In this document: piece after piece, positions 34,064 to 43,090 of the stretch
Position numbering within the stretch: the first letter of the stretch is position 1
Layout of the letters: every line of letters begins with the position of its first letter
Assembly (NCBI GenBank): GCA_048594975.1
Contig: JBMDXQ010000067.1
Span: forward strand, 124,001-188,000
From: JBMDXB01 sp048594975
GTDB lineage: Bacteria > Acidobacteriota > Vicinamibacteria > Vicinamibacterales > 2-12-FULL-66-21
Reading direction: 5' to 3'
Length of the DNA stretch: 64,000 nucleotides
Made by a program: the position numbers and the translations under genes
Notes under the pieces: generated by a model
The model's database searches: none
What the model saw: only the letters and a program-made list of their open reading frames with translations
Told to the model about the DNA's origin: nothing

Positions 34064-36478
34064 TCATTCATGTCTGAGGGCCGCCGCCGGGTCCGCCAGG
34101 CTGGCGCGGTGCGCGGGCACAAAACTGGCGAGGAGAACCGCGGCCACGAGTGCGACGGGCATGATCGCCCAGACTGCCGGATCCCAGGGCGAGACGCGGA
34201 ACAGCAGCCGTGCCACGGCCGCGGCGGCCGCGATGGCGAGCGGAGTTCCCACAACGACCCCCACGAGCGCCAGGCGAACCCCGCGGCCGAGCAGCAGCGA
34301 CAGGATGTCGCGCCGGTCGGCGCCCACTGCGAGGCGAACGCCGATCTCCCGCGCGCGCTGCACCGCCGAATAAGCGGTCAGCCCGTAGACGCCGACACAC
34401 GCGAGCACCAGGGCGGCGAGGCCGAAGGCGGCGAAGGTGTTCGCGATGAACCGTTCTCCCCAGCTCGTCGTCCGCCGTCGTTCGGCCATCGTCTGCAGGT
34501 CGTAGGCGGCGATCGCCGGATCGATCTCGCGGATCGCACCGCGCACCGACCGGGCCACCGTCTCGGGCGACGCGTCGGCTCGCATCATCAGGGCCATCGT
34601 TCGCCAGCCCGCGCGCGCGTAGGGGACGTACACGCTCAGCTTCGACTGCGCCGATTCCTCGCCCAGCTCCTCGTACACGAGATCGGGCGCAACGCCGACG
34701 ACGCGGAACGAGGTGACGGTCGTTCCCGTGACGAGGCGCAGGTGACGCCCGACCGCCTGGGTGCCGGGCCAGAACCGGGCCGCCAGCGACTCGTTGACGA
34801 TGACGAGGTCGGAGCGCTCGTCAGCGCACTCCGAGTCCGTGAACGTGCGTCCCTCGCGCAGGGACGCTGCGAGCGCCTCGAAGAACGACGGCGTGACCGG
34901 GATCAGCTGCGCGCCGATCTCGTCGCCGGGCGTCGCGCCGGCGAGATCCGGCACCAGCCGGATGCCATCGCCGCCGTCGTCGCTCGGTATCGCCCCGGTT
35001 GCGCCTGTCCGGCGGACGCCCGGCAGTTGGTCGAGGCGCTCGACGATGCGTCGCAGCGCGCCGGCGCGCGCGGCAGGCGTCTCGTACGTGTCGCCGGCGA
35101 GGTACACGCGCAGGCTCAGGAGCGGCCGGGGGTCAAAGCCGGCGTCCGCGTGCTGCAGCTGCATGACGCTGCGCGCCAGCAGCGTGGCGGCAACGAGCAG
35201 CGCGAGGCTGGCGGCCACCTGGCCGGCGACGAGCGCGCCCTGCAGGCGCCGCTGATCCGTCGAGGGGCCCTGCTGCCGCGCCGAGTGGAGGGAGGCCCCG
35301 GCCGTCCCGAGCCGTGTGAGGCGCAGCGCCGGCACGAGGCCACACAGCACGGCGGTCAGGCCCGAGATGGCCGTGGTATAGGTCAGCACCCGGGCGTCGA
35401 TGGCAAACCGTGCCCAGTACGCCGGCGGTTCGGGCATGGAGGCGAGCAGCCCGTCGAGGCCCCAGCTCGCGACCAGCAACCCGCCGGCGCCGCCCGCCGC
35501 CGCCAGCACCGCTGACTCGATCAGCAGCAGGCGCACGAGCCGGGCGCGGCCGGACCCGAGCGCGAGGCGGACGGTGATCTCGCGCTGCCGTCCCAGGCCG
35601 CGCGCGATCATCAGGCTGGCGACATTGGCGCAGCTCACGAGCAGCACGAGGCCGACCGCGGCGAGCATCGCCGTGAGCGCGCGGCGCGTTCCCTCGTCGA
35701 CGACGAAATCGCGGAGGGCCATGACGTGCACGCCCCAGTCCCGGTTGGTGTCCGGATGGCGCGTCGCCAGCGCCGCCGCCAGCGCGCGCATCTCGGCGCG
35801 CGCGTCCTCTTGCGTGACGCCCTCGCGGAACAGGCCGAAGGCGAGCATGACGCGCTGATCCCGGTCCTGGCCGCGCGGTCCGCGGTAGGGCAGCCACACC
35901 TGGTGGCGTTCGGGGAAGGCGAACGACGGCGGCATCACGCCGACGATGGTCAGCGTGCGGCCGTTGACCAGCATCCCGCGGCCGACGATCGCCTCGTCGC
36001 CCGCAAACAGGCGTTGCCAGAGGGCGTGGCTGATGATGACGTGCGATTCGCGGCCGGGCAGCGCGCCGTCCGCGTCGGTGAACCCGCGGCCGCGCTGCGG
36101 CTCGACGCCAAGCAGTCGGAACAATCCGGGCGTCACCGAGGCGGCGAGGACGCGCTCGCCGGCGTCGATCGAGAGGTTGCGCTCGAGAATCCCCTCGATG
36201 CCGTCGAAGCGCTGCGACGCGTCGCGCAGGTCGAGCAGGTCGGCGTACGACAGCACCGAATCGTCCCAGTCGGTCGCCTGCGTCGGGTGCGTCGAGTGGA
36301 GGGTGACCAGGCGCGGCGTGCGATCCCCGAACGGCAGCGGCCGCAGCAGCAGACCGTCCAGGATGCTGTAGACGACCGTGTTCGCGCCGATGCCGAGCGC
36401 GAGCGTGATCAGCGTCGCCGCCGTGAATCCCGGCGAACGCAGCAGCGAGCGGACGGCGAAGCGGAGATCCTGCCGCAT
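34064..36478 (-). CDS. MacB/FtsX-like ABC permease of the acidobacterial orphan type
   Basis: An 804-residue membrane protein beginning MRQDLRFAVRSLLRSPGFTA, the classic opening of the duplicated orphan permeases expanded in Acidobacteria. It has a first helix, a long periplasmic MacB_PCD domain (about 45-245), three helices of FtsX (about 265-395), a second periplasmic part (about 440-640), and three final helices ending DPAAALRHE. No ATPase gene lies next to it, hence orphan. Role unknown; the parent family exports or mechanically signals across the envelope. Confidence 0.88.
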   Translation of the reverse strand: MRQDLRFAVRSLLRSPGFTAATLITLALGIGANTVVYSILDGLLLRPLPFGDRTPRLVTLHSTHPTQATDWDDSVLSYADLLDLRDASQRFDGIEGILERNLSIDAGERVLAASVTPGLFRLLGVEPQRGRGFTDADGALPGRESHVIISHALWQRLFAGDEAIVGRGMLVNGRTLTIVGVMPPSFAFPERHQVWLPYRGPRGQDRDQRVMLAFGLFREGVTQEDARAEMRALAAALATRHPDTNRDWGVHVMALRDFVVDEGTRRALTAMLAAVGLVLLVSCANVASLMIARGLGRQREITVRLALGSGRARLVRLLLIESAVLAAAGGAGGLLVASWGLDGLLASMPEPPAYWARFAIDARVLTYTTAISGLTAVLCGLVPALRLTRLGTAGASLHSARQQGPSTDQRRLQGALVAGQVAASLALLVAATLLARSVMQLQHADAGFDPRPLLSLRVYLAGDTYETPAARAGALRRIVERLDQLPGVRRTGATGAIPSDDGGDGIRLVPDLAGATPGDEIGAQLIPVTPSFFEALAASLREGRTFTDSECADERSDLVIVNESLAARFWPGTQAVGRHLRLVTGTTVTSFRVVGVAPDLVYEELGEESAQSKLSVYVPYARAGWRTMALMMRADASPETVARSVRGAIREIDPAIAAYDLQTMAERRRTTSWGERFIANTFAAFGLAALVLACVGVYGLTAYSAVQRAREIGVRLAVGADRRDILSLLLGRGVRLALVGVVVGTPLAIAAAAAVARLLFRVSPWDPAVWAIMPVALVAAVLLASFVPAHRASLADPAAALRHE

Positions 36479-36660
36479 GGCTGTCGAGGGCCGGCTCAGG
36501 CCGGAGCATCAACCGTGCCGTGGCGGCGCATCGTCCCTATCGCGTTGACCGCGCGCACCTTCCGCCCGCACCACGTGCCCGCCCGGCCCTGCCGGCGTTC
36601 GCCCGCGGGATGCCGCCGTCCCGCAAGCGGACAGGGGCCGGCGGCGCCGCGCGAACCCGA

Positions 36661-36666
36661 TATAAT
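36661..36666 (+). promoter_or_regulatory. Consensus -10 element (TATAAT) before the STAS gene
   Basis: A TATAAT lies 11 nt before the ATG of the STAS gene, so transcription would start with a leader of only about 5 nt. No clear -35 is visible. Confidence 0.5.
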
Positions 36667-36677
36667 CCGCTTGCTGC

Positions 36678-37037
36678 ATGAAGCGGACGCTGCAGATCTC
36701 GGAGCGCGCCGTCGAGGGCATCACCATCCTCGACATGCAGGGACGGTTCGTCCTCGACGAAGTGGATCTGTTCCGGCGGCGCATCGAGGAGCTGATCCGG
36801 CAGAAGCGGGTGCGGATCGTCCTCAACCTGAAGGACATCACCTACATCGACAGCGCCGGCGTCGGCATGATGGTGGGCAAGTACCTGAGCGTCCGCCGCC
36901 ACGGGGGCGACATCAAGCTGCTGCGCCTATCGCCGCGCAGCCAGCGGGTGATGACGATCACCCGTCTGCTGACGGTGTTCGAGGCCTTCGACTCCGAGGA
37001 GCAGGCGATCGCGTCGTTCGCGTCCGCGCCGCACTGA
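36678..37037 (+). CDS. STAS domain anti-sigma factor antagonist
   Basis: A 119-residue single STAS domain. The strand-helix pattern is typical: ILDMQGRFVLDEVD, RIVLNLKDITYIDSAGVGMM, IKLLRLSPRSQRV. S59 in IDSAGVG is the expected phosphoacceptor for a HPK-type anti-sigma kinase. Such proteins release sigma factors in partner-switching circuits. No kinase or phosphatase is nearby. The last 80 bp overlap the convergent YjbR gene. Confidence 0.88.
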   Translation: MKRTLQISERAVEGITILDMQGRFVLDEVDLFRRRIEELIRQKRVRIVLNLKDITYIDSAGVGMMVGKYLSVRRHGGDIKLLRLSPRSQRVMTITRLLTVFEAFDSEEQAIASFASAPH

Positions 37038-37386
37038 TCGACGGCCCGGCGGCGTCGGCCGCGCGCACGAGCGTATGCGGCGCCGTGTTGCACCACGCGG
37101 CGCGCAGCGCCTGCCGCACGGCGGCGACCGTGGCTGCATTCAGGTTCACCATCGTGGCGCCTCGCCGGCCCCAGGTCCCCTTGACGGGCGTGAACACCTC
37201 GGGCGCCCGCCCCGTCAGCGCGTGCTGTTGTTGCGGCGTGAGCTTGACGACGCCCCGGGCCGGGCCCGGGTACCCAAGCGTCGCGAAGATCCTGCCAGCG
37301 ACGCGGAAATCGGGATGCCCCATGTGCTGAGCTTCGACCGTCTCCGGGAAGGAGAGTGCCAGCTTCCTGAAATCACGTGCAGTCAT
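36958..37386 (-). CDS. MmcQ/YjbR family DNA-binding-like protein
   Basis: A 142-residue protein matching YjbR: MTARDFRKLALSFPETVEAQ, HPDFRVAGRIFATLGYP, then a helix reading VAAVRQALRAAW. YjbR-like proteins have a CyaY-like fold and some bind DNA. The conserved domain ends near residue 110. The remaining 30 residues are Arg/Ser/Pro-rich and are encoded in the overlap with the STAS gene, so they are probably an extension with no conserved role. Confidence 0.75.
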   Translation of the reverse strand: MTARDFRKLALSFPETVEAQHMGHPDFRVAGRIFATLGYPGPARGVVKLTPQQQHALTGRAPEVFTPVKGTWGRRGATMVNLNAATVAAVRQALRAAWCNTAPHTLVRAADAAGPSISAARTRTTRSPAPRSRRPRTPSADG

Positions 37387-37449
37387 CGGGGAAGAGCCTA
37401 CCAGACCCGCGCCTGGCGGAGCGGAGCCGGATTTGCACGATCCCTGATC

Positions 37450-37992
37450 GTGAGCAGAGCTGACTGCACACCTCTTGTGCCCGGACGGGGTTGCCTTGCC
37501 GCGGTGCTGGCGATCGGGCTCGCGCTCCTCAGCCCTGGCTGCGCGGCGCTCGATCAGCTTCGCGGCCTCGTCCAGCCGCCGCGCTTCGAGGAAGCGCCGG
37601 GGCAGCCCGCGGAGATCCGCCTGCTGCCTCCGGGGAGCGGTTTGCCGGTCGGGGGCGCGGGCGTGCGGCTGTGGGCCCGCGTCACGAACCCCAACGCCTT
37701 CGGCTTCACGCTCGGCACGCTGCGCGGGACGCTCTATCTTGAAGACTCGCGGTCTGCGACCGCCGACTTTCCGCTGGGCCTGCCGCTCACCGCCGGCGCC
37801 GACACGGTCATCCCCATCGATCTCTCGATCAGCTTCTCGGACCTGCCCGGGCTCGCCAACGTGATCCGGCGCGCGGCCGGCCGCGAGCCCATCGGCTATC
37901 GCTTCGACGGGACGATCGGCGTCGATGCAGGCCGCTTCGGCCAGCCGACGTTCGGGCCGACGACGCTGCTCGCCGGCGACATCCGGCCGTGA
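37450..37992 (+). CDS. LEA-type 2 domain lipoprotein
   Basis: A 180-residue protein. The signal ends LALLSPGC, a lipobox-like site, so it is probably a lipoprotein. The body (about 55-175) fits the LEA_2/water-stress domain: VRLWARVTNPNAFGFTLGTL and VIPIDLSISFSDLPGL. It is probably periplasmic; the role is unknown. GTG 37450 is used. A GTG at 37477 is a possible alternative. Confidence 0.7.
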   Translation: MSRADCTPLVPGRGCLAAVLAIGLALLSPGCAALDQLRGLVQPPRFEEAPGQPAEIRLLPPGSGLPVGGAGVRLWARVTNPNAFGFTLGTLRGTLYLEDSRSATADFPLGLPLTAGADTVIPIDLSISFSDLPGLANVIRRAAGREPIGYRFDGTIGVDAGRFGQPTFGPTTLLAGDIRP

Positions 37993-38030
37993 CGCGGGTA
38001 ACTGGTAGCTGGCAGCTGTTTTCGCTCGGA

Positions 38031-38036
38031 TATACT
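38031..38036 (+). promoter_or_regulatory. -10-like element (TATACT)
   Basis: TATACT lies 7 nt before the ATG of the VPS10-like gene, in the context CGGATATACTCC, resembling the GATATAAT boxes at 33486 and 36661. If used, the transcript would be leaderless. Confidence 0.4.
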
Positions 38037-38043
38037 CCGCGCC

Positions 38044-41000
38044 ATGTCGAGGCGAGCTCTTCTCCTGCTCGGGTTGTTCGCTCTTGCCGCGGCGGTGGAT
38101 CGCGCGCCGGCGCGCGGCACGGCTGCGGTCGCTGCGTACGCGCAGCCGTACACGGCGCCCTCCGCAGGTCCCCTCGTCGATCTCATCAACTACCGCGACC
38201 TCCGCTGGCGGAACGTCGGCCCGACGCGCGGAGGCCGGGTCACGGCGATCGCGGGCGTACGCAGCCAGCCCTGCACCTTCTACATGGGCGCTACCGGCGG
38301 TGGCGTGTGGAAGACGGACACGTGCGGCAACGCGTGGTCGCCGGTCAGCGATGGGCAGATCGACACCGGCTCGATCGGGGCGATCGACGTGTCGGAGTCC
38401 AACCCGTCGATCGTCTGGGTCGGCACGGGCAGCGCGGCGATTCGCAGCAACGTCATCATCGGCCGCGGTGTCTACAAATCCGCCGACGCCGGACGCATCT
38501 GGCAGTTCATGGGTCTGCGCGACGCCGGCCAGATCGGCAGCATCGTCGTCCATCCGTCGGACCCGGACGTGGTCTGGCTCGCCGCGCTCGGAACCCCGTA
38601 CGGCCCGAACGCCGAACGCGGCATCTTCAAGACCGCCGACGGTGGCCGCACGTGGACGAAAACGCTGTTCGTGAACGACACCACCGGCGGTCGCGCGCTC
38701 GCGATCAACTACTCGAACCCGAACGAGCTCTACGCCGGCATGTACCGGGCGTTCCGCCAGGGCTGGAACATCGTCAGCGGCGGGCCGGCGGCCGAGGGCG
38801 GCATCTACAAGTCCACCGACGGCGGCGTCTCGTGGACGAAGCTGTCCGCAGGCCTTCCGCAGACGCTGATTGGCAAGATCGATCTGGACGTCGCGCGCAG
38901 CAATCCGAAGGTGGTGTACGCGATGGTCGAGGCGCCCGGCAGCGAGGGTGGGTTGTACCGCTCCGACGATGCCGGCGCGACGTGGCGGAACGTGAACAAC
39001 GCCGCCAACCTGCGCGCGCGTCCCTTCTACTTCAACTACGTGGACGTGAACCCGAAGGACGAGAACGAGGTGTGGGTGAACGCCCTCGCGCTGTTCAAGT
39101 CGGCCGACGGCGGCCGGACGTTCACCACCGTGCCGACGCCGCACGGCGACAACCACGGCATCTGGTTCAATCCGGATACGCCGCGAATCGCGATCCAGGC
39201 GAACGACGGCGGCGCAAACGTGACCATCGATGGCGGCCGATCGTGGTCGTCGATTCTCAACCAGCCGACCGCCGAGCTCTACATGGTCAGCGTGGACGAG
39301 CAGCACCCGTACAGGCTCTACGGGCCGCAGCAGGACAACTCGACGGTGATCGTACCGAGCCTGCCGCCGCATGCCTGGGGATTCGATCACCCGGCGCAGG
39401 CGTGGAAGCAGGCCTCCGGGTGCGAGACCGGGGGTGTCTGGCCGACACCCGACGGGAAGGTGATCTGGGGGGCGTGCAAGGGCGAGGTAGAGCGTTACAG
39501 CGTGGAGACCGGGCAGTCGCAGGGCAAGTGGATCTACCCGCAGAACCGCTACGGCCACCACCCGGACGACATCAGGTACCGGTTCCCGCGGCAGACGGTG
39601 ATCTTCGTGTCGCCTCACAACCCGAAGGTCGTCTACCAGGCATCGCACGTGATGCACCGGTCCACCGACGACGGTGTCACGTGGCAGGTGATCAGCCCGG
39701 ACCTGACCGCACACGAGAAACGGTTCCAGATCGTGCCAGGCAACCCGATCACCCGCGACGTCACGGGCGAGGAGGTCTATTCCTCGATCTATTCCGCGGT
39801 CGAGTCGAGGCTCGAGCCCGGCGTGCTCTGGGTCGGCGCCAACGACGGCCCGGTCCACGTGTCGCGCGACAACGGCCGGACGTGGAAGAACGTGACGCCG
39901 GCGGCGCTGCCGCCGGGCGGGCGCGTGCAGAACATCGAGGACTCGCCGCACCGCAAGGGCTCGGCGTACATCGCCGTCTACCGGTTCCTCCGGGAGCACG
40001 ACCTTCACCCCTACATCCTTGCGACCGATGACTACGGCGCGACGTGGACCCGGCTGACGGACGGCAGCAACGGCATCCCCGACTCGCACCCGACGCGCGT
40101 CGTCCGTGAAGATCCTGGGCGCGAGGGTCTGCTCTACGCGGGAACCGAGTTCGGCGTATTCGTGTCGTTCGACGACGGACGATCCTGGCAGTCGCTTCAG
40201 CAGAACCTGCCCGCGACGCCGGTGACCGATCTTCGCGTGCACCGCGGGGATCTCGTCATCTCGACCATGGGGCGCTCGTTCTGGATCATGGACGACGTCA
40301 GCCCGCTGCGGCAGCTCTCGGCGATGGCCGTGCCGACCGGGCCTGGCGCGTCCGCGCGGCCCGGAGTCCGCGTCGGACCGCTGGTGAGCTCGGCCCGCGG
40401 CGGCATGGCTGTCGGGGCCGCGGCCACCGTCAGTGTGGGCAGGGAAGATGCCGGCAGAGCAGGACGGCAGGCGCGAGCTAACGCGCCGGCGCCCACGCCG
40501 GTGCGTCTGCCACGGCCCGTGTTGTTGCAGCCGGCCGACACGATTCGGTATCGGCACGCCGCCGGTGCACGCGGCGGCGGCCCGCCTCAGTATGGACCGG
40601 TCGCCGCCGCGCTCGACTACATCCTTCCGGCCGGCTTCAAGGCTCCGCTGTCGCTCGAGATCCTCGACTCCGGGGGGCGCGCCGTGCGCACCGTTTCGAG
40701 CGATTCGCGGCCCGCCGGCGCAGCGGGCGGCGGCGCGACCACGGCACCGGACGATCCCGAGCCGCTCGTGCGCGGCGGGCGGAATCGCGGCGGGGTTGCG
40801 CGGTTGACGGCGCAGGAAGGGCACAACCGGTTCATGTGGGACTACCGGTGGTCGAACAGCGGTCCCCTGGTCGCGCCGGGGAAGTACACCGTGCAGCTGA
40901 AGAGCGGTGACCGCCTGCTCGACCCGCCGCGCACATTCGTCGTCTCGATCGATCCTCGCGTCCTGAAGGACGGTATCGCCGTCGTGGACCTCGTCGAGCA

Positions 41001-41346
41001 GGAGAAGTTCCTGCTCGAAGTGCGCGACGCGATCGCCCGCGCCGAGGCGCTGCGCCTGAAGCTCCAGGAGGCGATGGCCAGAGCCGGTATTCAGCCGAGC
41101 CCCGCACCAGGTCCCGGCCAATCGCCGGGCGCGATCACGCACGCGCACCCCCTGCAGGCGCTGTGGGGGCGGCTGGTCACCGCCCCCGGCACCTACCAGC
41201 AGGGGATGCTGATCGACCAGCTTGGCAACATCGTGCGCGCCGAGGGCGGTGCGGACCAGAAGGTCGGGCGTGAGGCGCGCAGGCGCTTCGAGGACCTGAT
41301 GAAGGAACTCCAGGCGATCGAGGCGGCCGTGAGACAGGCGCTCTGA
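38044..41346 (+). CDS. VPS10/sortilin-type BNR-repeat exported protein
   Basis: An 1100-residue exported protein (signal at about residues 4-24). It has many Asp-box/BNR repeats of the form S-x-D-x-G-x-x-W: STDGGVSWTKL, SDDAGATWRNV, STDDGVTWQVI, SRDNGRTWKNV, TDDYGATWTRL and FDDGRSWQSL. They form a beta-propeller like that of VPS10-domain sialidase-type glycosidases. A low-complexity region covers about 760-830 and a C-terminal helical part about 990-1100. Family members in Acidobacteria are abundant but poorly characterised, so enzymatic activity is unproven. Confidence 0.85.
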   Translation: MSRRALLLLGLFALAAAVDRAPARGTAAVAAYAQPYTAPSAGPLVDLINYRDLRWRNVGPTRGGRVTAIAGVRSQPCTFYMGATGGGVWKTDTCGNAWSPVSDGQIDTGSIGAIDVSESNPSIVWVGTGSAAIRSNVIIGRGVYKSADAGRIWQFMGLRDAGQIGSIVVHPSDPDVVWLAALGTPYGPNAERGIFKTADGGRTWTKTLFVNDTTGGRALAINYSNPNELYAGMYRAFRQGWNIVSGGPAAEGGIYKSTDGGVSWTKLSAGLPQTLIGKIDLDVARSNPKVVYAMVEAPGSEGGLYRSDDAGATWRNVNNAANLRARPFYFNYVDVNPKDENEVWVNALALFKSADGGRTFTTVPTPHGDNHGIWFNPDTPRIAIQANDGGANVTIDGGRSWSSILNQPTAELYMVSVDEQHPYRLYGPQQDNSTVIVPSLPPHAWGFDHPAQAWKQASGCETGGVWPTPDGKVIWGACKGEVERYSVETGQSQGKWIYPQNRYGHHPDDIRYRFPRQTVIFVSPHNPKVVYQASHVMHRSTDDGVTWQVISPDLTAHEKRFQIVPGNPITRDVTGEEVYSSIYSAVESRLEPGVLWVGANDGPVHVSRDNGRTWKNVTPAALPPGGRVQNIEDSPHRKGSAYIAVYRFLREHDLHPYILATDDYGATWTRLTDGSNGIPDSHPTRVVREDPGREGLLYAGTEFGVFVSFDDGRSWQSLQQNLPATPVTDLRVHRGDLVISTMGRSFWIMDDVSPLRQLSAMAVPTGPGASARPGVRVGPLVSSARGGMAVGAAATVSVGREDAGRAGRQARANAPAPTPVRLPRPVLLQPADTIRYRHAAGARGGGPPQYGPVAAALDYILPAGFKAPLSLEILDSGGRAVRTVSSDSRPAGAAGGGATTAPDDPEPLVRGGRNRGGVARLTAQEGHNRFMWDYRWSNSGPLVAPGKYTVQLKSGDRLLDPPRTFVVSIDPRVLKDGIAVVDLVEQEKFLLEVRDAIARAEALRLKLQEAMARAGIQPSPAPGPGQSPGAITHAHPLQALWGRLVTAPGTYQQGMLIDQLGNIVRAEGGADQKVGREARRRFEDLMKELQAIEAAVRQAL

Positions 41347-41364
41347 GGTCAGTTCCGCCTGCGG

Positions 41365-43029
41365 CTACGGCCGCGCGTTCAGCGCACGGACGAGCGCGGG
41401 GTCGCGCGAATAGATGTCGCGCGCAATCCGCAGGTCGCCCGACGCGCCGACGCTGACCGTCCAGTAGACGATCAGCACCGGCAGCGGGCGATCGAGCACC
41501 ACGGTCTCGGAAGCGCCCGACGCGACCACGCGCTCGATCGCCTCGGGCGTCCAGCGGTCTTGCCCCTCGAGCAGCAGGGCGGCGAGTTCCAGCGGCCGCT
41601 CGACGCGGATGCATCCCGAGCTGAACGTCCGCGTGTCCGCGCTGAACAGCTCCCGGCTCGGCGTGTCGTGCAGGAAGACGGCGTGCTCGTTGGGAAAGAC
41701 GAACTTCACGCGCCCGAGCGCGTTGTCCGGACCTGGCGGCTGGCGCAGCGTGTAGCGGAACGTCGCCGGCGTGGCCGCCTGCCAGTCGATCGACGACGGA
41801 TCGACCGCGCGCCCGGCGCGATCGAGGACGGTCAGGCGCTTCTTCCGGATTGCGTTCTCCCCGCGCTTCATCGCGGCAAGGACGTCTTTGGCGAGGATCG
41901 TCGGCGGCACTGTCCAGTCCGGATTGAACACGAGATAGCGCACGTCCGCGCGGAACGCCGGCGTCTGCCGCGCCTCGCGGCCGATTTGGGTGCGCGACTC
42001 CCAGACGTTCTTGCGCTCGCGGATGTAATAGATCTTGAACGCGGGCAGGTTGACCAACAGGAACGTGTCCTGCAGCCCGCCGAGCACCCAACGCGCGCGT
42101 TCCAGGTTCGCCCGCGTCTGGTCGATGCGTGCGTGGACGGAGACGTTCATCGCCTCGACGGTGGCGCGGCCGACGACGCCGTCGGGCGCCAGGCGGTGGC
42201 GATCCTGGAAGCGCTTCACTGCCGCTTCGAGCGCGGAGTCGTAGGCCTGCGCGGCGATTGCGTCCGACAGCTCAGGCCCCTTCCCCCGCTGCAGGTCGCC
42301 GCTCGCGTGCAGCCGCGCCCGCAACTGTGCGACGCGCGGGTCGCTCGCGCCGGGCTTCAACGGCCGGCCCGGCGGCACGGCGGGCCAGCCGCCGCGGTGC
42401 GCGATCGCGCGCAGCGACGCCAGCGCCTGCCGGAGGCCGCGGTAGATGAAGTGGTCCGGCGCCGCCGCCGCGATCGCGTCGGCCACGGACGGGGCGGCGG
42501 CCAGGCGTGCGAGCTCGGTTTCGAGCCGTGGCGCGCCCTCTCGGGGATCTACGTTCCACCGTCGATCGAGCGCGGACGGCCGGACCGTCCCGTACCGCAC
42601 CTCGTCGATGAGCGCCGCCACCGCGTCGGTCAGCAGCAGCTGCAGGTCGGCGTCCTCCGGCGGCGTCCGCGCGCTGCCGCGCGCGAGCAGCGCGTCGATG
42701 GCCGCCAGGTGGTAGCGGGCGGGGACGAGGCCGTCGAGTTCGCTCGCGATGATGGCCCGGCGGATCTGATCCGAGACGGCCGGCACGCGCCACGCGGGGG
42801 CGAATCCCCGCTGTTGGAAGAAATGGGCGACGGCGTCGCGCCGCCGCAGCGTGGCGCCGGCGATCGATGCCGCGCCGCCCTCGTGCAGCTGCTCGACGCG
42901 GACGCGGAGCGCTTCATTCGCCGGCCGGCCGGGCGCTGCGAACTGGGCGACCGCGAGCAGAAGCAGAATCAGGGTCAACGCGCTGATTATTCGTGCCGGA
43001 AAAAGTGAAGGCCAGCAAAAAGCTGGCAC
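41365..43029 (-). CDS. L,D-transpeptidase (YcbB-like) with peptidoglycan-binding domain
   Basis: A 554-residue protein with an N-terminal membrane segment (about residues 13-30). A scaffold follows (YHLAAIDALL and later), then a PG_binding_1 domain near 250-290 (FQDRHRLAPDGVVGRATVEAM). The YkuD catalytic domain (about 320-500) has FLHDTPSRELF and SSGCIRV with C473 as nucleophile. It makes 3-3 cross-links in peptidoglycan or anchors lipoprotein. The start is GTG 43029; a GCCAGC/GCTGGC hairpin at 43011-43027 overlaps the first codons. Confidence 0.87.
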   Translation of the reverse strand: MPAFCWPSLFPARIISALTLILLLLAVAQFAAPGRPANEALRVRVEQLHEGGAASIAGATLRRRDAVAHFFQQRGFAPAWRVPAVSDQIRRAIIASELDGLVPARYHLAAIDALLARGSARTPPEDADLQLLLTDAVAALIDEVRYGTVRPSALDRRWNVDPREGAPRLETELARLAAAPSVADAIAAAAPDHFIYRGLRQALASLRAIAHRGGWPAVPPGRPLKPGASDPRVAQLRARLHASGDLQRGKGPELSDAIAAQAYDSALEAAVKRFQDRHRLAPDGVVGRATVEAMNVSVHARIDQTRANLERARWVLGGLQDTFLLVNLPAFKIYYIRERKNVWESRTQIGREARQTPAFRADVRYLVFNPDWTVPPTILAKDVLAAMKRGENAIRKKRLTVLDRAGRAVDPSSIDWQAATPATFRYTLRQPPGPDNALGRVKFVFPNEHAVFLHDTPSRELFSADTRTFSSGCIRVERPLELAALLLEGQDRWTPEAIERVVASGASETVVLDRPLPVLIVYWTVSVGASGDLRIARDIYSRDPALVRALNARP

Positions 43030-43090
43030 TCACCGGCCGCCGCGGGTAAGCTTCAGGCACCACGCCTGCCTGACGCACCGGGGACATCCG

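Noticed and set aside
36958..41148. A very long minus-strand open frame (about 1396 codons) opposite the VPS10-type gene
   Set aside because: Only its C-terminal part (from 37386) is a recognisable protein, YjbR. The rest is antisense to a clear exported protein and is Arg/Pro/Ala/Gly-rich, as high-GC antisense frames usually are.
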